64,000 bases of DNA from Candidatus Nanopelagicales bacterium (GTDB lineage: Bacteria; Actinomycetota; Actinomycetes; S36-B12). The DNA lies in assembly GCA_018402075.1 (NCBI GenBank), contig JAGYJP010000001.1, positions 62,001 to 126,000 of the forward strand. Direction: 5' to 3'. Under the pieces are notes generated by a model. That model saw only the letters and a program-made list of their open reading frames with translations, ran no database searches and was not told the DNA's origin. This document shows positions 1 to 8,334 of this stretch, one piece after another (within the stretch, counting starts at the first letter, position 1; the number at the start of each line of letters is the position of its first letter). The position numbers and the translations under genes are program-made.

Positions 1-1013
1 ACTTCCGGTATGGCTGATCGCCAACGAGTCCCCGCAATCGGATTGACCGTGCAGGCCCTATCGTGAACAGTGACAAGCGCTTCTGGAGATGACCCGACTA
101 TTTCAAATTCAGTTTCGGTTATGTCTTCTGAACTGGGAATTCGAAGAATGTACATATAAGGACTTGGATTGGCTGCTCTAAGAGCCCGGTATACATCAAT
201 TCCAGCGGATTCACATGGAATGCTGATGCGTTGAGACAAAACCACTTGAAATGCATCTCCAGCGCGGATGTATTCCTTTACTTTTTCTACTTTATCAATG
301 AAATCAGGCTCGGCTTGGATCTGAAGTGCAACGGAATCGGGGAAAATCGCCGCGCCCGAAACATGTGAACCCGATACAGCTTCCAGCATGCTGGTTAGGC
401 GTTCTAGCGCATCTGCGTAGGCTTCATCGACACGTTCTGGTGAATTGTCATAGTTGATTGCATTGGAGATCAGGGTGACTGAACCATTCAAATGATCAAC
501 AACTGCCATGTCAGTAGCCAAGAGAAAGGCTAAATCCGGAATGCCCAAATGATCAGAGTTCGAATTACCAATGTTCTCCCACTGGCGGACGATGTCATAG
601 GCCAAGTAGCCCACCATTCCGCCTGTGAGTGGCGGAAGATCCGATCGAAATGCCGTTGTATGCAGAAGCTCTAGGGCCGAAGTGATGATGTCAATCCCTA
701 AACCATTTAACGGAACTCCCTCAGGAACTCGGCCGGTCCACTGTGCAACGCCATCCTTTTCTGTCAACAAAGCATGACTGTGAACTCCGATGAACGAATA
801 GCGGGACCATTGAACGCCTGCTTCAGCAGATTCAAAAAGGAAAGTGCCGGCTCGATCGGAGCAGAGTGCGTGAAAGAGACCGACAGCTGTCAGGTGATCA
901 ACCATGACAGTCATGGAAACCGGGATTACTCGATGCCGGCTCGCTAGTTCACGAAAATTCTCAAGACTTGGCAACACTTCAACTGACGAAGTCCCGAGCT
1001 GTCCAATACTCAC
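1..1013 (-). CDS. trpE: anthranilate synthase component I (C-terminus off the left edge)
   Basis: Makes anthranilate from chorismate with the glutaminase subunit, the first step of tryptophan synthesis. About 337 N-terminal residues lie in the window; the rest is beyond base 1. Translation runs from a GTG at 1013 whose GTGA overlaps the hisI stop by four bases. Seen: FLFES near residue 55 (counterpart of the LLES feedback-inhibition site), NPSPYMYIL, FEIVGSSPEALV and NPIAGTRWR, landmarks of the chorismate-binding fold. Being last in a his operon fits actinobacteria, where PriA serves both histidine and tryptophan synthesis. The family call is secure; separating TrpE from PabB rests on the N-terminal FLFES and the his context. 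Confidence 0.93.
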   Translation of the reverse strand, partial: MSIGQLGTSSVEVLPSLENFRELASRHRVIPVSMTVMVDHLTAVGLFHALCSDRAGTFLFESAEAGVQWSRYSFIGVHSHALLTEKDGVAQWTGRVPEGVPLNGLGIDIITSALELLHTTAFRSDLPPLTGGMVGYLAYDIVRQWENIGNSNSDHLGIPDLAFLLATDMAVVDHLNGSVTLISNAINYDNSPERVDEAYADALERLTSMLEAVSGSHVSGAAIFPDSVALQIQAEPDFIDKVEKVKEYIRAGDAFQVVLSQRISIPCESAGIDVYRALRAANPSPYMYILRIPSSEDITETEFEIVGSSPEALVTVHDRACTVNPIAGTRWRSAIPE

Positions 1014-1351
1014 GAATCCACCGTTAGAACATTAAAGAAACAAGAATTATTGCCCGTGTGACAGGCTGGACCATGCTGGCGAACAGTCATGACTAAAGCG
1101 TCGGAATCACAATCTCTGCGAATGTCTACCACATGTTGCACATTTCCCGACTCTTCGCCTTTCACCCAAATCTTTGACCTGCTGCGAGAAAAGTAGGTCC
1201 CCATTCCAGTTTCACAACTCAAGCGGAGTGCATCGGAATTCATCCAGGCAAGCATAAGGACCTCCTTCGAGTCCACGTCCTGGGCAATAACTGGTACGAG
1301 TCCGCGGTCATTGAAGGACACACTGTCAATAAATTGCTCGAAATTGCTCAC
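1010..1351 (-). CDS. hisI: phosphoribosyl-AMP cyclohydrolase
   Basis: Opens the purine ring of phosphoribosyl-AMP to give ProFAR, third step of histidine synthesis. The 113 residues are the stand-alone HisI form with no fused HisE domain, as usual in actinobacteria. Seen: the metal-site signature RRDCDSDAL followed by [13 protein letters not shown] near the C-terminus, with its conserved cysteines and histidine, and W-VKGEESGN in the middle. Its ATG overlaps the hisF stop by four bases (ATGA), so it is probably translationally coupled. The matching pyrophosphohydrolase hisE is not in the window. Confidence 0.96.
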   Translation of the reverse strand: MSNFEQFIDSVSFNDRGLVPVIAQDVDSKEVLMLAWMNSDALRLSCETGMGTYFSRSRSKIWVKGEESGNVQHVVDIRRDCDSDALVMTVRQHGPACHTGNNSCFFNVLTVDS

Positions 1352-2130
1352 GCCGCATGCATCCCAACAGCACGGACTGGAATACCCGCGTTGCCCAATT
1401 CACTCTTGACCTGACCAATTGTGATTTCACCAAAATGGAAAACACTCGCCGCCAACACAGCATTGGCACCCACCTCAATAGCAGCCGGAAAATGTTGCAC
1501 AGCTCCCGCTCCTCCGCTCGCGATTACCGGAATTCCCACAGCATTTCTCACTGCACTGATGAGCTCCAAATCAAATCCATTTTTGGTTCCATCAGCATCC
1601 ATAGAATTCAGCAGAAGTTCTCCCACTCCATGGGATTCCCCTTGAATTGCCCATTCAATGGCATCAATGCCTGCGCTTTCCCTGCCACCATGAGTTGTCA
1701 CATCAAAACCGCTGGGCATCTCAGGATTCCTTCGGGCATCAATGGACAACACAATGCATTGCGATCCAAAACGTTCGGATGCTTCACGAAGAAGTTCCGG
1801 TCGAGCAATTGCAGCGGTATTAATGGAAACCTTGTCAGCGCCTGCACGAAGAAGTTGATCAATATCATCGACTGAGCGGACACCTCCCCCAACTGTCAGT
1901 GGAATGAATACAGTGTCGGCAGTGCGCTTCACAACATCTAGCGTTGTACCTCTATTTGCATGCGATGCACTAATATCTAGGAAGACAATTTCATCTGCAC
2001 CCTGGTCGTTGTACGACTGAGCTAACTCGCACGGATCGCCGGCATCACGCAAATTCATAAAATTGATCCCTTTTACAACTCGTCCCTGATCAACGTCGAG
2101 GCATGCAATAACTCGGGCACCCAATGTCAT
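1348..2130 (-). CDS. hisF: imidazole glycerol phosphate synthase cyclase subunit
   Basis: TIM-barrel subunit that, with HisH, converts PRFAR and ammonia to imidazole glycerol phosphate and AICAR. About 260 residues. Seen: [13 protein letters not shown] at the N-terminus with the first catalytic Asp, [16 protein letters not shown] and IASGGAG phosphate loops, and [10 protein letters not shown] with the second catalytic Asp. A GTG at 2148 would add six residues, but the ATG at 2130 gives the ATGA overlap with the priA stop seen at other junctions of this operon, and puts the family's usual start just before ARVIACLD. Confidence 0.95.
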   Translation of the reverse strand: MTLGARVIACLDVDQGRVVKGINFMNLRDAGDPCELAQSYNDQGADEIVFLDISASHANRGTTLDVVKRTADTVFIPLTVGGGVRSVDDIDQLLRAGADKVSINTAAIARPELLREASERFGSQCIVLSIDARRNPEMPSGFDVTTHGGRESAGIDAIEWAIQGESHGVGELLLNSMDADGTKNGFDLELISAVRNAVGIPVIASGGAGAVQHFPAAIEVGANAVLAASVFHFGEITIGQVKSELGNAGIPVRAVGMHAA

Positions 2131-2897
2131 GGCTGCGGCGGACCCCACTGATAGGGGTCATATCGAGCCTCGGTTGCCACAATGGCTTCTGGCAAAGAAA
2201 AGGCTCCTTCATACAACGCCTTGCCGACAATTACTCCTTCTATGCCCTTCATTTCGGCTAGTTTATGGAGATCTTCCAAATGCGATACACCACCAGAAGC
2301 AATGATGGGAGTTCTGGTGGCATGGGTCACTTCTTTGAGCAAGTGGAAGTTGGGCCCGTGCATGGTGCCGTCTTTATGGACATCGGTCACGACATAGCGT
2401 GCACATCCGGCAGCATCCAGTCTTCCGATCGCTTCCCAGAGGTCGCCACCTTCCGTGGTCCAACCGCGGGCTGCAAGTGTATGGCCCTTCACATCGAGAC
2501 CCACTGCAATGCGGTCGCCATATTCGCTAATCACTTGGGCTGTCCATTCTGGATTCTCCAGAGCGGCCGTTCCCAAATTGACTCGAGTGCAACCGGTGGC
2601 TAATGCCTTTGTCAAACTCTCGGAGTCGCGAATCCCGCCGGATAACTCCACCTGGACTGAATCACGAACCTGATGAACAACATGGGCAATGAGATCGGCG
2701 TTTGACCCTGTCCCGAAAGCAGCATCAAGGTCAACGAGATGAATCCATGTTGCTCCCTGGCTTACCCACGAACGCGCAGCGTCAATGGGTGAGCCGTAAA
2801 CAGTTTCAGATCCAGCTTGGCCCTGTACCAGGCGAACAGCCTTACCTTGTGAGACATCTACCGCGGGCAGCAGAGCGAATGAGGATGAGATGGTCAT
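2127..2897 (-). CDS. priA: bifunctional ProFAR/PRA isomerase
   Basis: HisA-type (beta-alpha)8 isomerase of 256 residues. In actinobacteria PriA performs both the HisA step (ProFAR to PRFAR) and the TrpF step (phosphoribosylanthranilate to CdRP). Seen: [15 protein letters not shown] with catalytic Asp, [27 protein letters not shown] with the Arg-Gly-Trp loop characteristic of Pri[11 protein letters not shown] with the second catalytic Asp, and IASGGVS. The RGW loop and the operon running into trpE support dual function; single HisA activity cannot be excluded without knowing whether trpF exists elsewhere in the genome. Confidence 0.93.
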   Translation of the reverse strand: MTISSSFALLPAVDVSQGKAVRLVQGQAGSETVYGSPIDAARSWVSQGATWIHLVDLDAAFGTGSNADLIAHVVHQVRDSVQVELSGGIRDSESLTKALATGCTRVNLGTAALENPEWTAQVISEYGDRIAVGLDVKGHTLAARGWTTEGGDLWEAIGRLDAAGCARYVVTDVHKDGTMHGPNFHLLKEVTHATRTPIIASGGVSHLEDLHKLAEMKGIEGVIVGKALYEGAFSLPEAIVATEARYDPYQWGPPQP

Positions 2898-2923
2898 TAC
2901 CGAAGTCTAGGCGCGCCGATTCC

Positions 2924-3562
2924 TCAGAGACTGGAGACCCAATTCTCCAAGAGCGCAAGTCCTGCATCGCCAGACTTTTCCGGGTGAAACTGAACCGCGC
3001 AAAGAGGGCCGTTCTCCACCGCGGCAATGAACCGCTCTCCATAGTCGCAGGTCGTAACCACCGCTGGAACCTGATAAGGATCAGTGTCAGACATGCTCCA
3101 AATTTTCACGGCATAAGAGTGAACAAAATAAAATGATGCACTTTCGATGCCTCGGAATAGTTGTGACCCTTCTGGAGGGCTTACAGTGTTCCAACCCATG
3201 TGAGGGATGACAGGAGCCCGCAGCCGCTCCACTGTTCCGGGCCACTGCCCCAAACCCGGTGAATCAACGTGATGTTCAATACCTCTCTCAAACATTATTT
3301 GCATACCCACACAAATACCTAAGACAGGACGACCTGCAATCAGTCGAGCATCAACCAACCGTGCCCCGTTCACAGAATTAATCCCCTGCATACATGATGC
3401 AAAGGCTCCAACACCAGGAACCACAAGCCCTTGTGCCTCGAGGGAATCATCAAAAATAGATGTCAAAGTGGCTTTGGCTCCTACATGCTCTAGGGCGCGA
3501 ACAGCCGATCGCACATTGCCAAAGCCGTAGTCGAGTACAACGACAGAGGTGGAAGCAGTCAT
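2924..3562 (-). CDS. hisH: imidazole glycerol phosphate synthase glutaminase subunit
   Basis: Class I glutamine amidotransferase that feeds ammonia to HisF. The 212 residues include the oxyanion/nucleophile segment GICVGMQIMF with the catalytic Cys, the HisF-contact segment VIPHMGWNTV, and FHPEKSGDAG carrying the His and Glu of the triad. The N-terminal VVLDYGFGNVRS is the family's usual opening. It lies 26 bases from priA and 12 from hisB, so it is part of the same minus-strand his operon. Confidence 0.95.
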   Translation of the reverse strand: MTASTSVVVLDYGFGNVRSAVRALEHVGAKATLTSIFDDSLEAQGLVVPGVGAFASCMQGINSVNGARLVDARLIAGRPVLGICVGMQIMFERGIEHHVDSPGLGQWPGTVERLRAPVIPHMGWNTVSPPEGSQLFRGIESASFYFVHSYAVKIWSMSDTDPYQVPAVVTTCDYGERFIAAVENGPLCAVQFHPEKSGDAGLALLENWVSSL

Positions 3563-3574
3563 GTGATGAATCGA

Positions 3575-4174
3575 TTACTGCGAAGCAGTCAGAGTGCCTT
3601 TGGTGGAAGGAACTCCGACTACCCGAGGATCGCGCGAGACAGCTGTTCTGAGGGAACGGGCAACACTTTTGAACTGAGCTTCCACAACATGATGTGCATT
3701 TCGGCCAGATATAACTGTTACATGCAACGTGATCTGCGATGTCGCGACTATGGACTCCCAGATATGTCGAGTCAAGGTCGTGTCGAAACTACCGATAAGT
3801 TCCACCATGTCGGGCTCTTCGTGAACCAAGTAGGGGCGCCCGGAGAGATCCACAGCAGAGCGAACGAGACATTCGTCAAGTGGCACCAGCGCATCTCCAT
3901 ACCGGGTCAGCCCCGCACGATCACCCAACGCCTGATTCAACGCCTGTCCCAATGCCAAACTGGTGTCTTCTACCGTGTGGTGGGCATCAACCTCGAGATC
4001 ACCCTCGGTATTGACCACTAAATCAAACCCGCCGTGCTTGGCCAATTGAGCCAGCATATGGTCGAAAAACGGCACGCCAGTTTCAATTGTGCATATTCCC
4101 GTTCCATCAAGTTCGAGCTCAACAAGGACATTGCTCTCCTTGGTGTTCCGCTCAACTCGCGCAAATCGGCTCAT
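3575..4174 (-). CDS. hisB: imidazoleglycerol-phosphate dehydratase
   Basis: Dehydrates imidazole glycerol phosphate to imidazole acetol phosphate. The 199 residues match the monofunctional bacterial enzyme without the phosphatase domain of the E. coli fusion. Seen: the manganese-binding histidine clusters FFDHMLAQLAKHG, DAHHTVEDT and NAHHVVEA, and DLSGRPYLV. The start at 4174 precedes the expected RFARVERNTKE opening. It lies 10 bases downstream of hisC in the his operon. Histidinol-phosphate phosphatase is not in the window and must be encoded elsewhere. Confidence 0.96.
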   Translation of the reverse strand: MSRFARVERNTKESNVLVELELDGTGICTIETGVPFFDHMLAQLAKHGGFDLVVNTEGDLEVDAHHTVEDTSLALGQALNQALGDRAGLTRYGDALVPLDECLVRSAVDLSGRPYLVHEEPDMVELIGSFDTTLTRHIWESIVATSQITLHVTVISGRNAHHVVEAQFKSVARSLRTAVSRDPRVVGVPSTKGTLTASQ

Positions 4175-4184
4175 GGGTCAAAGA

Positions 4185-5291
4185 CTATCGGCTTAATCCA
4201 ACTACCTCACATAAGGAGTCTAAGAAGAGTTGATTCTCTTCCGGTGTTCCCACTGACACTCGGAGCCACTGATCTGGACCAGTCTCCCTAATGAGCACAC
4301 CTCGGTCGCTCAACTCCTGCCAAATTGCGTGACGATCCGGAAAAGTCCCGAACAAAATAAAGTTTGCATCACTTGGGGCAACCTGGAGACCCATGTTTCC
4401 CAGTTGCGCAACGAGATGGTCCCGCTGCCGTCGGATTATTTCCACTTGCTCTCTTAACTCGTGATCAAAAGCGAGCGCAGTAATAGCAGCTGCCTGGGTC
4501 AATGAAGAAAGGTGATAGGGCAGCCTTACCAACATTAGTGCTTGAATAATTTCGGGTGAACTTGCAAGGCAATAGCCCACTCGCCCACCAGCAAAACCGA
4601 AAGCCTTACTTAAAGTGCGTGTGACGACGACATTTGGGTATGTATCCAGGAGTCTCACGGCTGTGGCATCTACATCACGTCGAAATTCTGCATAAGCTTC
4701 GTCAACAATTACCAAGGCGTTTTGCTTGTGTGCACAGGAGATAATGGCTTCCAGATCGGCAATAGATATCGCCGTCCCCGTGGGGTTATTAGGCGAGGCA
4801 ATAAGCACCAGTGTGGGCGTTTCTTCGGCAATTGCGTGGCACGTGTTCCCAACGTCGATCTCGAACTTACTCCCCCGAGCCACCGCCAGGAGTTCAGTAA
4901 AGGAATTTCGAGCGTATTCGGGGTACATCGAATAGGTTGGAGGAAATGTGAGGGCTTTGTAGCCAGGACCACCGAATGCCGAAAAAACATGTGACATTAC
5001 TTCATTGGAGCCATTTGCCGCCCATATTCGATCTACACCAATGAGTACCCCTGTTTCGCGTTGGATATAGGCCGACAATGCACCCCTCAATTGATCGGCA
5101 TCGCGGTCCGGATAGCGATTTAAATCCTCGGCGGCCACGCCCACCGCGCGCGCGAGCGCATTACGTAATTCGTTGCTCGGGGGGTAAGGATTCTCATTCA
5201 CATTTAATCTGGCCCCCACAACATGCTGTGGTGCGCCATAAGGGCTTTGGCCTTTGAGATCAGGGCGTAAGGGCAACTCAAATTCAGTCAT
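4185..5291 (-). CDS. hisC: histidinol-phosphate aminotransferase
   Basis: PLP-dependent class I/II aminotransferase converting imidazole acetol phosphate to L-histidinol phosphate. 368 residues. Seen: [11 protein letters not shown] near residue 30, [19 protein letters not shown], and [17 protein letters not shown] with the Schiff-base lysine; the C-terminal [14 protein letters not shown] carries the phosphate-binding Arg. Its ATG overlaps the hisD stop by four bases (ATGA), implying coupled translation. Paralogues in this family also act on aromatic or cobamide precursors, but the his operon context settles the role. Confidence 0.95.
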   Translation of the reverse strand: MTEFELPLRPDLKGQSPYGAPQHVVGARLNVNENPYPPSNELRNALARAVGVAAEDLNRYPDRDADQLRGALSAYIQRETGVLIGVDRIWAANGSNEVMSHVFSAFGGPGYKALTFPPTYSMYPEYARNSFTELLAVARGSKFEIDVGNTCHAIAEETPTLVLIASPNNPTGTAISIADLEAIISCAHKQNALVIVDEAYAEFRRDVDATAVRLLDTYPNVVVTRTLSKAFGFAGGRVGYCLASSPEIIQALMLVRLPYHLSSLTQAAAITALAFDHELREQVEIIRRQRDHLVAQLGNMGLQVAPSDANFILFGTFPDRHAIWQELSDRGVLIRETGPDQWLRVSVGTPEENQLFLDSLCEVVGLSR

Positions 5292-6592
5292 GGATCCTGC
5301 CGGACAATAACGGCTTCCCCATGCGCAGGGAGATCCTCAGCGTGCGCTAATGCAATAACGTGTGGCGCTACTTCAGCAAGAGCCTCTTTGGAATAGTCAA
5401 TGATGTGAATTCCACGAAGGAAGCTTTGCACAGAGAGCCCTGATGAATATCGCGCTGATCCTGCAGTGGGCAAAACGTGATTAGACCCCGCACAATAATC
5501 ACCTAAAGACACCGGCGCATTGGTCCCCACGAATATTGCTCCTGCATTTTTAACTCTTAACGCAACTTCACGAGCCTGCGCTGTGTGAATCTCAAGGTGT
5601 TCCGCCGCATAAGCGTCAATCACGTTAAGTCCTTGCTCAAGATCACGGACCAGAATCACGGCACTTTGCTGACCGGCCAACGATTCCTTGATTCTTTCTG
5701 CATGTTTGGTCAGAGGAACTCGTATGTCGAGTTCTGCAATAACTTTGTTGGCCAAATCTGGATCGGTGGTCACGAGTACCGCCGCTGCCAAAACATCGTG
5801 TTCAGCCTGGCTGATTAAATCCATGGCTACATGTGACGGGATTCCTGTCGAGTCAGCCAAGATGGCAATTTCAGTGGGGCCTGCTTCTGAATCAATTCCT
5901 ATCACGCCTTGAAGTGCCCGCTTTGCGGCCGTGACATAAATGTTTCCCGGTCCCGTAACAAGGTCAACGGGAGCGCAACCTCCGTCGGGCAAATCAACTC
6001 CATACGCCAACATCGCGACCGCTTGTGCACCACCCACTGAATAGACTTCGTCAACACCCAGCAACTGGCAAGCCGCCAAAATTGTGGGATGAGGCCAACC
6101 CTCGAACTCCTTCTGTGGCGGAGAGACAACCACTAATGACTGGACCCCCGCAACCTGTGCCGGTACAACATTCATAATGACGCTACTCGGGTAAACGGCC
6201 CTACCCCCTGGAACATAGAGTCCAACGCGTTCCACCGGTACCCAACGTTCGGTGACAGTACCTCCAGGCACGACTTGGGTGATAACTTCTAACCGACATT
6301 GATCTGCGTGCACAAGCCGTGCTCTGCGAATTGACTCTTCCAAGGCGTTCCGAACAGTGGGATCGAGTTCACTGGCACATCGCGCCATCAGCTCAACGGG
6401 GACTCTCAGTGAGGGTGGCGTGATGCCATCAAGTTGCCCTGACCAATGGGAGACCGCCTCGGCGCCCCTGAGTCGAACATCTTCGAGGATGGGTGCAATT
6501 TGGTTTCGGGCATCTGAGACATCCAGATGAGCCCGTGGAACCAGCAATCGAGGATCTGCATGGTTATCACGCAAATCAATCAGCCGGATCAT
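5288..6592 (-). CDS. hisD: histidinol dehydrogenase
   Basis: Zinc-dependent NAD oxidoreductase that oxidises L-histidinol to L-histidine in two steps. 434 residues from the ATG at 6592. Seen: [67 protein letters not shown] and [13 protein letters not shown], which carry the known zinc and substrate residues. A longer reading to 6634 would run into the divergent gene at 6616; the ATG at 6592 places the TAAACT hexamer seven bases upstream, as at other leaderless genes here. First gene of the his operon. Confidence 0.96.
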   Translation of the reverse strand: MIRLIDLRDNHADPRLLVPRAHLDVSDARNQIAPILEDVRLRGAEAVSHWSGQLDGITPPSLRVPVELMARCASELDPTVRNALEESIRRARLVHADQCRLEVITQVVPGGTVTERWVPVERVGLYVPGGRAVYPSSVIMNVVPAQVAGVQSLVVVSPPQKEFEGWPHPTILAACQLLGVDEVYSVGGAQAVAMLAYGVDLPDGGCAPVDLVTGPGNIYVTAAKRALQGVIGIDSEAGPTEIAILADSTGIPSHVAMDLISQAEHDVLAAAVLVTTDPDLANKVIAELDIRVPLTKHAERIKESLAGQQSAVILVRDLEQGLNVIDAYAAEHLEIHTAQAREVALRVKNAGAIFVGTNAPVSLGDYCAGSNHVLPTAGSARYSSGLSVQSFLRGIHIIDYSKEALAEVAPHVIALAHAEDLPAHGEAVIVRQDP

Positions 6593-6599
6593 GAGAATG

Positions 6600-6605
6600 A
6601 GTTTA
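6600..6605 (-). promoter_or_regulatory. putative leaderless -10 element of the his operon
   Basis: Minus-strand TAAACT ends seven bases before the hisD ATG, so transcription would start at or next to the start codon. No Shine-Dalgarno sequence fits in the 23-bp gap to the divergent gene. Its first two bases are shared with the opposed plus-strand hexamer at 6604-6609. Promoter activity is inferred from position and the same arrangement at other genes in the window. Confidence 0.6.
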
Positions 6606-6609
6606 GTCT
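6604..6609 (+). promoter_or_regulatory. putative leaderless -10 element of the LON-domain gene
   Basis: TAGTCT is followed by exactly six bases and then the ATG at 6616. It overlaps the opposed hisD hexamer on the TA step at 6604-6605, giving the 10-mer AGTTTAGTCT at 6600-6609 that reads as TANNNT on both strands. Activity is inferred. Confidence 0.6.
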
Positions 6610-6615
6610 CTCTCC

Positions 6616-7296
6616 ATGGATGCGTCCCTGCCACTCTTTCCCCTGAACACGGTACTCGTCCCAGGGCTGGTCCTTCCTTTGCACATTTTTGAGCCTAGGT
6701 ATCGATTGATGGTCCAAGAACTCCTCGAAATTGAGGATGAAGAGAGTAGAGAGTTCGGGATAGTAGCCCCGAAGGACGGGCGTCGAATTGAGCTTGAGGG
6801 CATCGATGCCGTTCACCGCGTGGGTACGGCGACCGTACTTCGGCAAGTGGATCAAACCGAAGATGGTCGCTACGACATAGTGACAACAGGATCTCGACGT
6901 TTCTTCATCGAATCAATCGACATGAGCGCTCCTCTGCTTCGAGCAGACATCACGTGGATCAATGACCTAGAGGAACCACATTCACCCGAATTAGAACTCC
7001 TCACAAACAGAGCGGTTGCAGATTTTGTGTCCTACCGGGCGGCTTTGTCAGGTCAACTCGAAGAGACCATCGCAGCAATCAGCGACCTTCCAGAAGATCC
7101 TGGAGTTGTGAGCTTCCTACTCACCGCCGCAGTGGTTTTGCCCACCGCCGAGCGACAGGAGATGCTCAGTGCCATGTCGGCCCACGAACGGCTCACACTT
7201 GCTCGAGGATTCTTACGCCGTGAAACAGCCTTAATCGAAGCACTCCATTGCATACCAGCGCTCGAACTTTTTTCTCCACAACCTTCTGACAACTAA
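6616..7296 (+). CDS. LON substrate-binding (PUD) domain protein
   Basis: A 226-residue protein matching the stand-alone N-terminal substrate-binding domain of Lon protease, with no AAA+ or protease domain. Seen: [29 protein letters not shown] at the very N-terminus (the family's most conserved stretch, here given in part), [30 protein letters not shown] and GSRRFFI. The C-terminal third is helical. The biochemical role of such proteins in bacteria is not established; peptide binding or a quality-control role is the usual guess. It diverges from hisD over a shared promoter. Confidence 0.88.
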   Translation: MDASLPLFPLNTVLVPGLVLPLHIFEPRYRLMVQELLEIEDEESREFGIVAPKDGRRIELEGIDAVHRVGTATVLRQVDQTEDGRYDIVTTGSRRFFIESIDMSAPLLRADITWINDLEEPHSPELELLTNRAVADFVSYRAALSGQLEETIAAISDLPEDPGVVSFLLTAAVVLPTAERQEMLSAMSAHERLTLARGFLRRETALIEALHCIPALELFSPQPSDN

Positions 7297-7325
7297 TTTT
7301 CGAGATCCTTGGGGAGTAAAGACCC

Positions 7326-7820
7326 GTGAAGAAACCACTGTCAATCACTCCCGCAACTTTGGCTCTAGACGCCAACAGCGTTGAATATGTCCTTCACAAG
7401 TTCGCCAGTGCAGCTAAACGTGACTTTGGGCAAGAGGCAGCAGAACAAATGAAAATCACTCCCCAGCGCATTTTTAAAACAATAATTTTCACCGACTCAA
7501 TAAAATTCTTTGTCGCGGTTGCACCGGTCGACTGCGAGATAAGCGCCAAGAAGTTAGCTCAAGTTGTTGGCACAAAAACCGTCACGCCAGCGAAGGCTGA
7601 GGATGCCCAGAGAGCTTCCGGATATGTTGTCGGGGGGATCAGTCCTTTTGGACAGAAGAATCTACATTTCACTGTTCTAGATTCAAGTGCATGGAACTTT
7701 GACACCATATACGTTAGTGGAGGGCGTCGGGGTATCGAAATTGAAGTCAGTGCTGATGCCTTCAGCCAAGTACTTGGCGCTATTCGAGCTCCAATTTCGG
7801 ATCGGACTTTTTCCAACTGA
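7326..7820 (+). CDS. ybaK: YbaK/EbsC-type Cys-tRNA(Pro) deacylase
   Basis: A 164-residue trans-editing enzyme expected to hydrolyse mischarged Cys-tRNA(Pro) made by prolyl-tRNA synthetase. Seen: PQRIFKTIIF with the conserved lysine near residue 55, FVAVAPVDCEISAKKLAQVVG, ASGYVVGGISPFGQK with the GXXXP loop, and VSGGRRGIEIEVSADAF at the end. The start is a GTG at 7326 preceded by GGGGAG at a workable distance. Its last 41 bases overlap the convergent gene at 7780. A second, diverged family member lies at 51371. Confidence 0.9.
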   Translation: MKKPLSITPATLALDANSVEYVLHKFASAAKRDFGQEAAEQMKITPQRIFKTIIFTDSIKFFVAVAPVDCEISAKKLAQVVGTKTVTPAKAEDAQRASGYVVGGISPFGQKNLHFTVLDSSAWNFDTIYVSGGRRGIEIEVSADAFSQVLGAIRAPISDRTFSN

Positions 7821-8334
7821 CCAAGAAATCAGATAATGCCAGAACACTGATGATGACTGCGGTGGTGAGCGACCAGACAAGGAAAATCGCTGGCATGTGG
7901 ATATCAAGTGGGCCTTCAATCACCGATGGTTCGGGCAAGTCCACTGTTTCAAGGTCAACAGATCCAAGTTGAGTTCCAACGAACCACATGATCGAAGTTC
8001 CCACAAGGGCTGCGAGTAGTGCAGCTCCCAGAGTTGCCACCAAGTGCTCCCTGCGCATGTAGACCAACCCAATCGTCACGAATAGTCCCGCAAGGAGCGC
8101 AAGTCCCCCGAAGGCAATATCTGCCGCCAAGTATTCCTGTGGTTGAAATCCGTCGGTGCGCACTCCTTCCTCACTTACAACCACACTCACTCTCGGCGCA
8201 AGCGCCCACCACAGGACTCCTAGGCCTGCCCCCGTAATCAATCCAACGACTGCTCCTGCACCAGTCACGGATACGGCATTACGAGTTTTACGCGGATGAG
8301 GAAACGCAGAAGTCGAATTACTTACATGAGACAT
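7780..8334 (-). CDS. DUF2567-like four-helix membrane protein
   Basis: A 184-residue protein with four predicted membrane segments: about residues 23-47, 72-95, 103-124 and 149-170. The pattern LGVLWWALAPRVSVVVSEEGV, then EYLAADIAFGG, RREHLVATLGAALLAALVG and VGTQLG resembles the actinobacterial DUF2567 family. Function is unknown. Its ATG at 8334 overlaps the dnaE1 stop by 13 bases, so it is probably co-transcribed after dnaE1, and its 3' end overlaps the convergent ybaK by 41 bases. The family assignment is from pattern memory and should be treated as likely. Confidence 0.7.
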   Translation of the reverse strand: MSHVSNSTSAFPHPRKTRNAVSVTGAGAVVGLITGAGLGVLWWALAPRVSVVVSEEGVRTDGFQPQEYLAADIAFGGLALLAGLFVTIGLVYMRREHLVATLGAALLAALVGTSIMWFVGTQLGSVDLETVDLPEPSVIEGPLDIHMPAIFLVWSLTTAVIISVLALSDFLVSWKKSDPKLELE

